Of a stretch of DNA of 64,000 bases, positions 33,892 through 42,802 are shown one piece after another. This stretch comes from Melastoma dodecandrum (lineage: Eukaryota > Streptophyta > Magnoliopsida > Myrtales > Melastomataceae). The notes beneath the pieces are model-generated. The model saw nothing but the letters and a program-made list of their open reading frames with translations. It made no database searches and had not been told where the DNA came from. Location: contig JARUPY010000398.1 of assembly GCA_029817715.1 (NCBI GenBank), positions 682,001-746,000 of the forward strand, given 5' to 3'. The position numbers and the translations under genes were made by a program. Numbering within the stretch: the first letter of the stretch is position 1; the number at the start of each line of letters is the position of its first letter.

Positions 33892-35094
33892 TTATGCGGA
33901 TGCCGGCTCCGGCCGATGCAACGGCACGACGATCGCTCGACCTGGCTGGCCGCAGAACTTCGCCCAGGCTGCCATCAAGGCCCGACGCTTCTCGAAGAGA
34001 TCGCCGCGGCGGTACGCGGCCTCGGTCTTGTCCGCGATCGCGTGCGCGAGCGCCATTTCGGCGACGTCACCTGGGAAGCTCGTTCGCTCCGCAGCCCAAT
34101 CGCGGAAGGTCGAGCGGAAGCCATGAACCGTCACGTCGACCTCGAGGCGGCGCAGCGTCATGGCCAGCGCCATGTTGGAGAGCGGAGCGTCGCGCTTCGT
34201 GCCAGGGAAGACGAAGTCGCTCGAGCGGACGGCCGCCGTTGTTTCGAGGATCTCGAGCACACGCGGGGCCAGCGGGACACGGTGCTCGCGGCCGCCTTTC
34301 ATCCGAGCTGCAGGCACAATCCACACCTGCCTCTCGACGTCGATCTCCGCCCATCTCGCGCCGAGCACTTCGCCCGAGCGCGCCGCGGTGAGGATGGCGA
34401 ATTCGAGCGCGCGCGCCGCAACACCTGACGCCTCCCGCAGCCGCGCGATGAAAACCGGGAGGTCGTCGATCGCCATGGCGGCATGATGCCCTCGGGCGAG
34501 CTTCGCGCGGGCCGGCAGGAGTTGGTCGAGATGGCCGCGCCAGGCGGCCGGGTTGTCGCCGGCGCGATGTCCAGCCGCCTTCGCGGCGTCGAGGACGGCC
34601 TCGATGCGCCCGCGTACCCGAGACGCGGTCTCCGGCTTGGTCGACCAGATCGGTTTGAGGACCGCCAGGACGTCGGCCGTTCCCACCTTGTGGACCGGCA
34701 AGCTGCTCAGCGGCGCGGCGTAGGTCTCCAGCGTCGATCGCCATTGCGCCCGATGCTTTGGATTGCGCCAGCCGGCCTGCATCGTCGCGATCAGCTCCTC
34801 GGCCGCGGCGCCAAACGTCGGCTTGACAGCCTCGCGGCGCCGCGTATCGAGCGGGTCGCCGCCGGCTCGAAGGGTTCGACGATGTTGGGCCGCGAGCTCT
34901 CGGGCATGAGCGAGCGAGACGTCGCGCAGCGGGCCGAGTCCCATCTCGCGCTGCCGGCCGGCCACCGTGTAGAGGAACACCCACGAGCGAGCGCCGGCGG
35001 CCGTGACGTTCAGATAGAGGTTGCCGCCGTCGGCGTGACGACCTGGCGTCGTGATCGTGGCGACAGCGCGAGCGCTCAGCGGCTTGGCCCTCAT
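33892..35094 (-). CDS. Tyrosine integrase, P4 type
   Basis: 400 aa. N-terminal DUF4102-like domain (PGRHADGGNLYLNVTAAGAR, GLGPLRDVSLAHAREL), SAM-like core-binding domain about 95-190, and catalytic domain about 210-370 with the active residues Arg in LTAARSGEVLGARW, His-x-x-Arg in VHGFRSTFRDW, His in ALAHAI and Tyr in EAAYRRGD. All five catalytic elements are intact, so the element could still be mobile. It is adjacent to the 3' end of tRNA-Ser and reads away from it, the standard layout for tRNA-targeting islands. Confidence 0.93.
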   Translation of the reverse strand: MRAKPLSARAVATITTPGRHADGGNLYLNVTAAGARSWVFLYTVAGRQREMGLGPLRDVSLAHARELAAQHRRTLRAGGDPLDTRRREAVKPTFGAAAEELIATMQAGWRNPKHRAQWRSTLETYAAPLSSLPVHKVGTADVLAVLKPIWSTKPETASRVRGRIEAVLDAAKAAGHRAGDNPAAWRGHLDQLLPARAKLARGHHAAMAIDDLPVFIARLREASGVAARALEFAILTAARSGEVLGARWAEIDVERQVWIVPAARMKGGREHRVPLAPRVLEILETTAAVRSSDFVFPGTKRDAPLSNMALAMTLRRLEVDVTVHGFRSTFRDWAAERTSFPGDVAEMALAHAIADKTEAAYRRGDLFEKRRALMAAWAKFCGQPGRAIVVPLHRPEPASA

Positions 35095-35100
35095 GCGCGG

Positions 35101-35131
35101 TCCCTAGTTCGTTCCCTAGTTCGAGACGCGA
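35101..35131. repeat. Right copy of the island-end repeat (candidate integrase arm site)
   Basis: Contains CCTAGTTCG twice, 12 bp apart. It lies immediately upstream of the integrase start and 102 bp from the right attachment core, in the same orientation as the left copy at 14577. Integrase binding here could also autoregulate its promoter. Confidence 0.6.
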
Positions 35132-35232
35132 ATTTCCGCGAACGCTGGCGAACCGTCAAGAACGATCCGGTCGATTTCACAGAGGAGAATGAAGGGCTTG
35201 CCGGTCTTCAGCGAATGTCGGCGGACTTTGCG

Positions 35233-35247
35233 CTGGCGGAGGGAGCG
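35233..35247. repeat. attR core within tRNA-Ser
   Basis: CTGGCGGAGGGAGCG, identical to 14499-14513, covering the encoded CCA, discriminator base and acceptor strand of tRNA-Ser. The tRNA remains complete because the island carries or restores this sequence. Confidence 0.85.
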
Positions 35248-35323
35248 GGATTCGAACCCGCGATACGGTTTCCCGTATACACACTTTCCAGGCGTGCGCC
35301 TTCAACCACTCGGCCACCCCTCC
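35234..35323 (-). tRNA. tRNA-Ser (anticodon GGA)
   Basis: 90 nt on the minus strand including an encoded 3' CCA. Acceptor GGAGGGG pairs with the matching 3' strand, D-arm GGCCGAGTGGTTGAAGGC, anticodon loop CTGGAAA giving anticodon GGA (reads UCC and UCU), a long variable arm around TATACGGGAAACCGTAT as expected for serine tRNAs, and T-loop GGGTTCGAATCCC. It serves as the integration site of the island. Confidence 0.95.
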
Positions 35324-35438
35324 GTGCGCGGCACGCGAGGCGAGCCGGCGCCATCGTGCAGCAGCCTGCGACGATGGAGGCGCCCTTATAGCGTCGGCGA
35401 GACGCCAGGCAAGCGCGCAGGCGTCCGTCTCGCGCCGA

Positions 35439-37184
35439 TCAGCGCCGCCGCTCGGGGGCGATGGTCTGGCGCAGCACCCAGGCAATCTCGCGCGTCTGGG
35501 CGGTGTGGGCGGGTACCTTGATCTGCGTCGTCGGGCGCGGGCCCCCGCTCGCGGCGAAGAGAATGCTCGGCTCCAGCACCGGCTCGCGGTCGCAGGTGAA
35601 GGTCCAGCTCTCGCCGTCGCGGGCGTCGAGACGAATCGCGGCCCCGTCCGGCCGCGCCTTGAGGCTCGGATGCAGGTGGAAGCGCAGGGCGTAGGGCACG
35701 GGCGCGCCCTTGCGGCGCCCGGTCTCGATCAGCCGATCGGTGCCGGAGACTCGCGTGCCATCGGCCGAAAGGGTCAGGATCCGCTGATGCAGAAGGCCGA
35801 ACCGCGCTGCATAGCCGTCGTGCGTCGCCGCGACGACCGTCTCCCCCTCGCGTTGCATGCGCTCGACCGGCACGTCGCTCGGCCCGCTCAGGACCTGGTC
35901 CTCGAGCCAGCGTTGCAGGCCGCTCGCGGCCGCGAAGCGGCATGAGGAGGTGTCGTCGACGACGAGGGTCGAATGCGCCGCAGTGCTCCGCGCCGCCTCG
36001 CGGGCGTTCGCACGGCTCGAATCCGGCGCCCCGCAATTGACGACGATCCGGTTGAGGCCGGAAGAGAGCTCGAAGGCGAGGCAGCCCGCATGCGCGTGCG
36101 TCGAGAACGCGCGCGGGGGCGCGGCGCCCGCGTCGATGAGGAGGATCGCGTGTCCCGCCTCGATCCGCTGATAGCCGGCGTTCGGGGCATTGGCGAGCGG
36201 CTGCGCACGGGCATCGTCGTAAGCGAGGATCGTCGCCACGAGCTCCGGCGCGGTCAGTCCCATGCCGTTGAAAAGCGCCAAATTGCCGTCGCCGTGCCGG
36301 AACATGCGCAACATCGGCATCATGCGGTCGATCGCGTTGAGGAGGGCCTGCGGCGCCTGGATGCCGCGGGCCGCATAAGCCTGGCGCAGCGGCAGCAAGT
36401 CCAGCAGCAGGTCGATCAGGGTCTGCGGATTGCGCCCGACATGGCCGCCGTCGGGCAGGATCTGCGCGGCGAGTTCGGCCGCAAGCAGGTCGGTGCTGCG
36501 GCGCTGGGTGCCGGCGGGCGCCTGCGCGCAAAGGCCGAATTCGGCGAGCGCGAGGGCGGCGATCAGCCGGTCCTCGCCGGGCAGCCCGCTCTCGATGTGC
36601 CGCTCGAGCGCGCCGCGGCTCGCCGCCAGCGCCTGCATGAAGCGCTTGTAGAACGGCCGGTCGGCGCCATCGAGCACGATCGGCGACTGCGACAGCCACG
36701 CGAGAACCCGACGCGCCGCGACGCGCGGTTCCCAGGCCGGTCCGGCCACCGGCCGCGGATGGGCGGCGACGAAATCGTCGATCAGCTGGCGCCCGCCGGC
36801 CCGCGCGCCGGGCCGGTCGGCGGCGCGCAGATGGCGGAGCCAGCCGAAGCCGGCGAGTTGGCGCGCCCAATGGTCGGACGCCGGCTCGAGCGCGAAGGGC
36901 GATTGGCCCTGTGCTGTCACGATCTTGCCGCCGAAGGCGAAATAGCCGGCGCCGATGTCGGCCGCGATCGTCGGGTCGCTCGTACGAATGTCCTGCGGCG
37001 CGATCAGAAGGCGCTCGGGCGCGCGCGCCCGCACCATGCGCGTGGCGCGGCCGGGAAGCGCGAGGGCCCGCCTGATCTTCCGTCCTCCGCGCCCGGCGAG
37101 GAGGGTCAGGATGCGCAGGCGGTCCGTAAGCGTCGCGCCGGGCAGGGCGGAGGTCTCCAGGCTGGGATATATCGGCAACGACAC
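35439..37184 (-). CDS. Heparinase II/III family protein
   Basis: 581 aa from a GTG start ([12 protein letters not shown]). Helical N-terminal toroid region ([32 protein letters not shown]) then a C-terminal beta-sandwich with [20 protein letters not shown] and VNCGAPDSS, the pattern of heparinase II/III-like proteins that are widespread in alphaproteobacteria next to rsmB or purH. Members are presumed polysaccharide lyases, but no signal peptide is visible, so activity and location are uncertain. A perfect palindrome lies just ahead of its start. Confidence 0.82.
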   Translation of the reverse strand: MSLPIYPSLETSALPGATLTDRLRILTLLAGRGGRKIRRALALPGRATRMVRARAPERLLIAPQDIRTSDPTIAADIGAGYFAFGGKIVTAQGQSPFALEPASDHWARQLAGFGWLRHLRAADRPGARAGGRQLIDDFVAAHPRPVAGPAWEPRVAARRVLAWLSQSPIVLDGADRPFYKRFMQALAASRGALERHIESGLPGEDRLIAALALAEFGLCAQAPAGTQRRSTDLLAAELAAQILPDGGHVGRNPQTLIDLLLDLLPLRQAYAARGIQAPQALLNAIDRMMPMLRMFRHGDGNLALFNGMGLTAPELVATILAYDDARAQPLANAPNAGYQRIEAGHAILLIDAGAAPPRAFSTHAHAGCLAFELSSGLNRIVVNCGAPDSSRANAREAARSTAAHSTLVVDDTSSCRFAAASGLQRWLEDQVLSGPSDVPVERMQREGETVVAATHDGYAARFGLLHQRILTLSADGTRVSGTDRLIETGRRKGAPVPYALRFHLHPSLKARPDGAAIRLDARDGESWTFTCDREPVLEPSILFAASGGPRPTTQIKVPAHTAQTREIAWVLRQTIAPERRR

Positions 37185-37186
37185 GC

Positions 37187-37198
37187 GGCAACGTTGCC
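37187..37198. promoter_or_regulatory. Perfect 12-bp palindrome at the heparinase-gene start
   Basis: GGCAACGTTGCC covers positions -3 to -14 relative to the GTG start, overlapping the expected ribosome-binding region. It could be an operator or an RNA hairpin limiting translation. Confidence 0.35.
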
Positions 37199-37249
37199 GG
37201 CTGAGCTGCCGCCTGCCAAGAGTTATCGAGTATAAGTGTTCCGGCTTTG

Positions 37250-38666
37250 TTAACCACGCCGCACGAGGCGGGCCGCGAAGAAACCGTCAAGGCCGGCAAA
37301 GCGCGGATCGTCGTCGGCGAGGTGCGAGGGCAGGGTGCGCAGCTCGCCCTGCGCGTTCAGCACCTCGTCGAGGCCGCCGACCTCGGCGCTCGCGATCGGG
37401 ACGCGGATGACGTCCGGGATTGCGCCGCAGGAGGGCGGCGATCTGGGCCTCGCCTTCCTCGGGCTCGATCGAGCAGGTGCAGTAGACGATCGTGCCGCCT
37501 GGCCGCGTCAGCGCAACGGCGTTGTCGAGCAGGCGCGTCTGCAGCGCGACGAGGTTGGCGAGATCGCCGGGCTTCTTCGTCCAGGCGATGTCTGGATGGC
37601 GCCGCAGCGTGCCCGTCCCGGAGCACGGAGCATCGAGCAGCACTGCGTCGAACGGACCGCTTTTCAGCGTCGTCGCGTCCGACACGATCAGCTCGGCTTC
37701 GAGCTGCAGCCGCTGGAAGTTGGCGGCCAGTCGCTTCAGGCGTTCCGCCGAGCGATCGACCGCCGTGAGAACGGCGCCGGCCGCCGCGATCTGCGCCGAC
37801 TTGCCGCCGGGGGCGGCGCAGAGGTCCGCAACCTTCTGGCCGGGAGTCACACGCAGAAAGCGCGCGGGCAAGGCTGCGGCGGCATCCTGCACCCACCAGG
37901 CGCCGTCCGCGTAGCCCGGCAGCTCGTCGATCGGCGCGTACGAGCCGATGCGCAGCGATCCCGTCGGCAGCAGGCGCGCCCCGAGCCGTTCGGCCCAGGC
38001 GGCGGCATCCGCTTTGACCGTGACGTCGAGCGTCGGCTCGAGCCGATTGGCGGCGGCGATGGCCCGTGCGCCCGCCTCGCCGTACGTCTTGCGCCAGCGC
38101 GCGGCGAGCCAAGTCGGCACGTCGTGCTCGAGCGGATCGCTGTCGGCGAGGATCGTCTCGCGGGCGCGGGCGAGGTTGCGCAGCACGGCGTTGACGAGCG
38201 CGGCGAAGGGCGCGCTGCGGCGCTCGAGGCGGGCGGCACGCACTGCGAGGTCGACCGCTGCGTGATCCGGAACGTCGAGAAAGAGGATCTGCGCGCCGCC
38301 GACGAGCAGCGTCCACTCGAGCTCCGGCGCCTGGCGGGGAAGGCCCTGAGTCAGGAGGTCGGCCAGGGCGTGGCGCAGCGTGCCGAGGCGTCGCAGCGCG
38401 GCGGTGACGATCGAGCGGACGAGGGCACGGTCGCGCCCATCGAGCGCGCCGAGGCGGTTGGGCACGGCGGTCGGGCTCAGGCGCTCTTCGCGCAGATGAC
38501 CTTTGGCGACGATGTCTTGACGGACGAGGGCGGCGGCGAGGCGGACCGCAAGGCCGGGATGGCGTGCGGCTTCCGCGCGCTCCGCGGCCGCCTGCGCGCT
38601 GGCGCTCCCGGGAGTGCGCTGGCGCTGCGCCTTGGCCCGCGCTGCGGGTCGCCGGGGTTCTACCAC
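37250..38666 (-). CDS. rsmB: 16S rRNA m5C967 methyltransferase, with apparent frameshift
   Basis: RsmB methylates C967 of 16S rRNA using SAM. NusB-like N-terminal domain (GRDRALVRSIVTAALRRLGT) and methyltransferase domain with SAM motif VADLCAAPGGKSAQ, PCSGTGTLRRHPDI and catalytic YCTCSIEPEEGE. Start is taken at GTG 38666 because the open frame continues upstream into the divergent gene with no family similarity. The reading frame breaks near 37414-37418: an extra base in the C/G run changes LLRRNPDVIRV-like sequence to a Pro/Arg-rich tail. Removing one base restores a normal C-terminus (DDDPRFAGLDGFFAARL) ending at the stop at 37250. Sequencing error or recent mutation are both possible. Confidence 0.82.
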
Positions 38667-38812
38667 ATCAACCTCGCGTCCTGATTCTTCAAACGTAGCA
38701 CAGGTTTCGCGCGGCCAACCATCGCGCCGGGGGCGTAGCGCCGCGTGCCGTAGGGGCGTCTTAACCAATCTCTGATCATGTTCGCGGACCGAGCCGTACT
38801 GCGGAGACCCCG

Positions 38813-40306
38813 GTGAAGACCTATGATGCATTGGTGATCGGCGCGGGACCCGCCGGACTGACCACGGCCTACATGCTCGCGAAGGCCGGCCGCAGCGTCC
38901 ACATCATCGAACAGGACCCGACCTATGTCGGCGGCATCAGCCGGACGGTGAACTACAAGGGCTTTCTGTTCGACATCGGCGGCCACCGCTTCTTTTCGAA
39001 ATCCAAGGAGGTCGTCGACCTCTGGGACGAGATCCTGCCCGACGATTTCATCGATCGGCCGCGGCTGTCGCGCATCTACTACAAAGGCAAGTTCTACGCC
39101 TATCCGCTGAAGGCCTTCGAGGCGCTGCGCAACCTCGGGCCGTTCGAGAGCGCGCTTTGTGTCGCGTCCTACGCGCTGGCGCGGCTCGCGCCGGTCAAGG
39201 AGCCGAAGACGTTTCATCAATGGGTGCGCAACCAGTTCGGCGAGCGCCTCTTCTCAATCTTCTTCAAGACCTACACCGAGAAGGTGTGGGGCATGGGCTG
39301 CGACGAGATCTCCGCCGATTGGGCCGCCCAGCGCATCAAGGGCCTTTCGCTCATGGGGGCGGTCGTCGACGGGCTGCGCCGCTCGCTGAAGCTCGCCAAG
39401 CCGAACGGGCCGGCCGCCAAGACGCTGATCGAGAGCTTCCGGTACCCGCGCCGCGGCCCCGGAATGATGTGGGAGGCGGCGGCCGCCAGGATGCAGGCGA
39501 TGGGCGGCACGCTCGCCATGAACACGAGCCTCGAGAGCGCCACCTACGACGAGGCGCGCCGGCTTTGGACCGTCGCCGTCGTCGACGGTGCGGGCGCGCG
39601 CATGAGCGTGCAGGCGCGCCATCTCGTCTCGTCGGCGCCGATCCAGGAAATGATGGGGCGCCTCGTGCCACGTCCCCTGTCGCTCTTCCATGCCCGCTCG
39701 CTGAAGTATCGCGACTTCCTCACCGTCGTCCTGATCGGGCGTCCGCAGGACGAGCTGCCGGACAATTGGATCTACATCCACGACCCGAGCGTGAAGGTCG
39801 GGCGCGTGCAGAACTTCCGCTCCTGGTCGCCGGACATGATCCCCGACGGCGTCTCGACCTGCCTCGGCCTCGAATATTTCTGCTTCGAGGGCGACGGCCT
39901 GTGGAGCGCCTCCGACGAGGAACTCGTCGCGCTGGGGACAACCGAGATCGCCAAGATCGGCCTGATGAAGAGCGCGGACATCTACGACGCCTGCGTGGTG
40001 CGCCAGAAGAAGGCCTATCCGGTCTACGACGAGACTTACGCCGACAACCTCGAGGTGGTGCGCCGCGAGATCGCGCTGCGCTATCCGACGCTTCATCTCG
40101 TCGGCCGCAACGGCATGCACAAGTACAACAACCAAGACCACGCGATGATGACCGGCATGCTGACGGCACAGAACATCATCGCGGGCGAGACGCTCTACGA
40201 CACCTGGCAGGTCAACGAGGATGCCGAATACGGCGAGGCCGGCGCCTCGGGCGCGCAGCACGCCCTGGCGAGCGAGCGGCTGGTGCCAAAGCGGGTCGCC
40301 GCTTGA
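38813..40306 (+). CDS. FAD-dependent oxidoreductase, UDP-galactopyranose mutase / protoporphyrinogen oxidase-like
   Basis: 497 aa from a GTG start. N-terminal FAD-binding Rossmann motif VIGAGPAGLTTAYMLAKAG, GGISRTVNYKGFLFDIGGHRF and the C-terminal NGMHKYNNQDHAMMTG segment match the group shared by UDP-galactopyranose mutases and protoporphyrinogen-oxidase-like NAD(P)/FAD proteins found with surface-polysaccharide genes. The true substrate is unknown. Its stop overlaps the TTG start of the GtrA gene, and that gene overlaps the next, so the three form a coupled unit, probably for modification of a lipid-linked or cell-surface sugar. Confidence 0.82.
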   Translation: MKTYDALVIGAGPAGLTTAYMLAKAGRSVHIIEQDPTYVGGISRTVNYKGFLFDIGGHRFFSKSKEVVDLWDEILPDDFIDRPRLSRIYYKGKFYAYPLKAFEALRNLGPFESALCVASYALARLAPVKEPKTFHQWVRNQFGERLFSIFFKTYTEKVWGMGCDEISADWAAQRIKGLSLMGAVVDGLRRSLKLAKPNGPAAKTLIESFRYPRRGPGMMWEAAAARMQAMGGTLAMNTSLESATYDEARRLWTVAVVDGAGARMSVQARHLVSSAPIQEMMGRLVPRPLSLFHARSLKYRDFLTVVLIGRPQDELPDNWIYIHDPSVKVGRVQNFRSWSPDMIPDGVSTCLGLEYFCFEGDGLWSASDEELVALGTTEIAKIGLMKSADIYDACVVRQKKAYPVYDETYADNLEVVRREIALRYPTLHLVGRNGMHKYNNQDHAMMTGMLTAQNIIAGETLYDTWQVNEDAEYGEAGASGAQHALASERLVPKRVAA

Positions 40307-40746
40307 CGTTTCTCGACCGCCGGCCATCCGAGGCGGCCGTCTTCGAGAGGCTCGGTCCCGTTCTCCGCGACGCCGCGGGCTATGCGGCCGTGAGCCTCGT
40401 CGCGCTCCTGTGTGACTGCGGCCTCCTGTTCGCTCTCGTGCACGTCGGCACGAGCTATCTCGTGGCGGCGCCGATCGCCTTCGGTACCGGCATGCTCGTG
40501 GCCTATGCGCTCAGCGTGCGCTTCGTCTTCGCGGATCGCCGCCCCGCCTCGCGCGAGGCCGAGTTCATCGGCTTCTTCGTCGTGGGGATCGCGGGTCTCC
40601 TGCTTACACAGGCGCTGCTGTTCGTCCTCGTCGGCTGGCTCGCGCTCGGCCTCGGGCTCGCGAAGCTGCTGACGGTCGGGTTTGTCTTCGTCTTCAACTT
40701 CCTCGGCCGTCGCCAGCTGGTCTTCGGCGCAGCCGCGCGGCCGTGA
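40303..40746 (+). CDS. GtrA family membrane protein
   Basis: 147 aa from TTG 40303, the first codon possible inside the overlap with the oxidoreductase (TTGA); the frame has no later good start before the first membrane helix. Four hydrophobic helices (GYAAVSLVALLCDCGLLFAL, TGMLVAYALSVRFVF, VVGIAGLLLTQALLFVLV, LTVGFVFVFNFLGRRQLVF) and the ending FNFLGRR-like motif identify the GtrA/DPMS family, which moves polyprenyl-phosphate-linked sugars across the inner membrane. Overlaps the next gene by 4 bp. Confidence 0.82.
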   Translation: MTFLDRRPSEAAVFERLGPVLRDAAGYAAVSLVALLCDCGLLFALVHVGTSYLVAAPIAFGTGMLVAYALSVRFVFADRRPASREAEFIGFFVVGIAGLLLTQALLFVLVGWLALGLGLAKLLTVGFVFVFNFLGRRQLVFGAAARP

Positions 40747-42707
40747 CGCACGCCGGCGCATGGCCGCTCGAGGAGAGCCGCATGCGCGCGGACCATAGCG
40801 CCGCGACCTCGTTCGATCGCGCCTCGCGCATCGATTTCGCCCTCGGTTTCGCCTTGGCGCTCCTGTGGGCTTACGTCAGCCCGTTCAACGGCGTCGACGG
40901 CGACGCCAAGATCTACATCGGGCGCGCCCTTGCCGACCTCGATCCGGCCGGGGTCGGGCGCGATCTGATGTTCGCGCACGACGGCCAATCGTCGTTCTCG
41001 ATCTACCGGACCGCGGTCGCGCAGCTCGCGCGCCGGCTCGGGTTCGCCGTCGCGGTGCCCGCTCTCCCCCTCCTCGCCCTGACGGCCTGGTTCGGCGCCG
41101 CCGTCGCGCTGGCGACCTCCATCGCCAGGGGGCGCGCCGTTGCGCTGGTGCTCGCCGCCCTCTTCGTGCTGCCGCGCAGCTACGCGCCCTGGCACATTCG
41201 CGGCGCCGGCGGGATCATCGCCGTGCCGCGACCGCTGGCCGAAGCCTGCGTCCTCTTCGCGCTCGCGGCCGTCCTGCGCGGCCGGGGGCCGCTCGCCGCG
41301 GCGAGCCTGGCGCTCGGCACGCTGCTGCATCCGATCATGGCGCTGCCCGGGATCGCGACGCTGCTCCTCCTGACGGGCGCGCGCGACCGGCGATGGATCG
41401 CGGCCGGTCTCGGGCTCGCGGCGCTGGTCCTGATCGCAGCGCTCGCCGGCGTGCCGATCGTCTCGCGTCTCACCGTGCGGATCGACCCGCTGTGGCGCGG
41501 CGTCCTCGTCGAGCGCAACACGTATCTGTTCCCACATCTGTGGCCGGCGCAGACCTTCGCGCTGCAGGTGGTGCAAGGGGTGACAATCCTCGTCGGCGCC
41601 TCGTTCCTCGAGGCGCGTGCGCGCCGCCTGTTCGTCGTCGCGCTCGGCGTCGGCGTCGCGGGCCTTCTCGTCGCTCTCGTCTTCGGCGACGCGTTCCTGA
41701 GCCTGCTGGTCGTTCAGGCGCAGCTCTGGCGCGCGATGTGGCTGCCGGCCGTCCTGGCGCCGATGGCCTTCGGTCTCTGCGTCTGGCATCTGCCGTCCCG
41801 CGGGGCCGCGGGTGGGATCGCGCTCGCCGCGCTGTGCGTGGCGTGGCTGGCGATGCTGGAGCCGGCGATCGGCGTCGGTGCGGCTATTCTCGCGATCGGC
41901 GCGCATCTCGCGCCGACGCACGTCGACCGAGTCTCGAGCCGCGTCGTCGTCGTCACGGTTTGGAGTGCCTGCATCGTGCTCACGGCCCTGGCGCTCGTCT
42001 CCGCCGTTCGCACCCTCGCGATCGTCCACGCGGCCCTTCCCGCCGCGGGCGTCGGGCCGTTCTGGCCTTTGCTTCTTCGCATGAACCTCGTCGCGCCACC
42101 CGTGCTGCTGGCCGCCTTCGCGGCCTGCCGATGGTCGTCCGCACGGTGCGTCGAAGTCTGCCTCGGACTCGTCGTCGCCCTCGGTCTCGGCGTTCTGCCC
42201 GTCGTCTGGGACATCCGCACGCCGGCCCAGCGGGATCGCGATGGCGTGGCCGTGCATGGCGACCTCGCCGAGCGCCTCGCCGCGCGTCCGGGCCTCGTCC
42301 TCGGGCTCGGCTCCGACGGCGGCTGGTGGTGGGCGCACCGCGGCAGTTGGGATGGTGTGACCCAGGGCGGCAGTATGGTGTTCTCGCGCGATCTGGCGAT
42401 GCTCTGGCGCCTGCGCACGCAGGCGATGCTCGAGCACGGCCTCGCGCGGCGTGACATGCTCAATCCCTGGACAAATGCCGCGTCTCTTACGCCGCTGGAG
42501 CTGGACGCCGCGGCGGTGGGGGACTTCTGTCGGCGGCCCGACGCGCCAACCTGGATCGTCGCACCGCTCGCGACAGGTGCGTCCGTGCCTGCGGGGCTTC
42601 GCGCGGATATCTGGCGCGGGCCGCCCGATCTGCAGCTGAAGGTGAGCGGCGAGGCGTTCCGCTGGGCGACGGAAGACCGCTACATGTTGGTGGCCTGCGC
42701 GGGCTGA
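40743..42707 (+). CDS. Polytopic membrane protein, GT-C-like
   Basis: 654 aa from a GTG overlapping the GtrA stop. About 11-13 transmembrane helices; an acidic first periplasmic loop (SPFNGVDGDAKIYIGRAL) after helix 1 is the type of site found in GT-C glycosyltransferases that use polyprenyl-phosphate sugars. The C-terminal 150 residues are soluble and Trp-rich (GLGSDGGWWWAHRGSWD). No named family was recognised. Given its coupling to a GtrA flippase and a mutase-like enzyme, transfer of a flipped sugar to a periplasmic acceptor is a reasonable but unproven role. Confidence 0.7.
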   Translation: MTHAGAWPLEESRMRADHSAATSFDRASRIDFALGFALALLWAYVSPFNGVDGDAKIYIGRALADLDPAGVGRDLMFAHDGQSSFSIYRTAVAQLARRLGFAVAVPALPLLALTAWFGAAVALATSIARGRAVALVLAALFVLPRSYAPWHIRGAGGIIAVPRPLAEACVLFALAAVLRGRGPLAAASLALGTLLHPIMALPGIATLLLLTGARDRRWIAAGLGLAALVLIAALAGVPIVSRLTVRIDPLWRGVLVERNTYLFPHLWPAQTFALQVVQGVTILVGASFLEARARRLFVVALGVGVAGLLVALVFGDAFLSLLVVQAQLWRAMWLPAVLAPMAFGLCVWHLPSRGAAGGIALAALCVAWLAMLEPAIGVGAAILAIGAHLAPTHVDRVSSRVVVVTVWSACIVLTALALVSAVRTLAIVHAALPAAGVGPFWPLLLRMNLVAPPVLLAAFAACRWSSARCVEVCLGLVVALGLGVLPVVWDIRTPAQRDRDGVAVHGDLAERLAARPGLVLGLGSDGGWWWAHRGSWDGVTQGGSMVFSRDLAMLWRLRTQAMLEHGLARRDMLNPWTNAASLTPLELDAAAVGDFCRRPDAPTWIVAPLATGASVPAGLRADIWRGPPDLQLKVSGEAFRWATEDRYMLVACAG

Positions 42708-42802
42708 CCACCAGGGGCGCGCCGAGGCCCGTGCCTCGCCACGACCGCGATGGGCTGCTAGGTGTAGGCCGCCCGCCCGGTCACCTCCAGTCCGCGAGCC
42801 CC

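Larger units (their letters stand above)
14499..35247. mobile_element. Integrated phage-satellite-like island in tRNA-Ser(GGA)
   Basis: About 20.7 kb bounded by a 15-bp direct repeat of the tRNA 3' end, with the tyrosine integrase adjacent to the intact tRNA copy. Contents in order: secreted protein, N-terminally HTH-like hypothetical, repressor with operator, terminase-small-like protein, two large virion/ejection proteins, a minus-strand set of small proteins, an XRE regulator, an excisionase-like HTH protein, a RuvC-like nuclease, a primase, a RepA-like ATPase, iterons and the integrase. Head, portal, large terminase and tail genes are absent. Genes overlap tightly and none of the main ones is visibly broken, which favours a maintained satellite over a decaying prophage; this last point is inference. 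Confidence 0.85.

Noticed and set aside
33636..34428. Plus-strand frames of 240-250 codons opposite the integrase
   Set aside because: They are antisense to the intact integrase domain and lack recognisable sequence or start sites.
40503..42437. A 644-codon minus-strand frame rich in Gln, Asp and Arg
   Set aside because: It is the antisense of GtrA and the membrane protein; hydrophobic codons on one strand give such charged shadows on the other.
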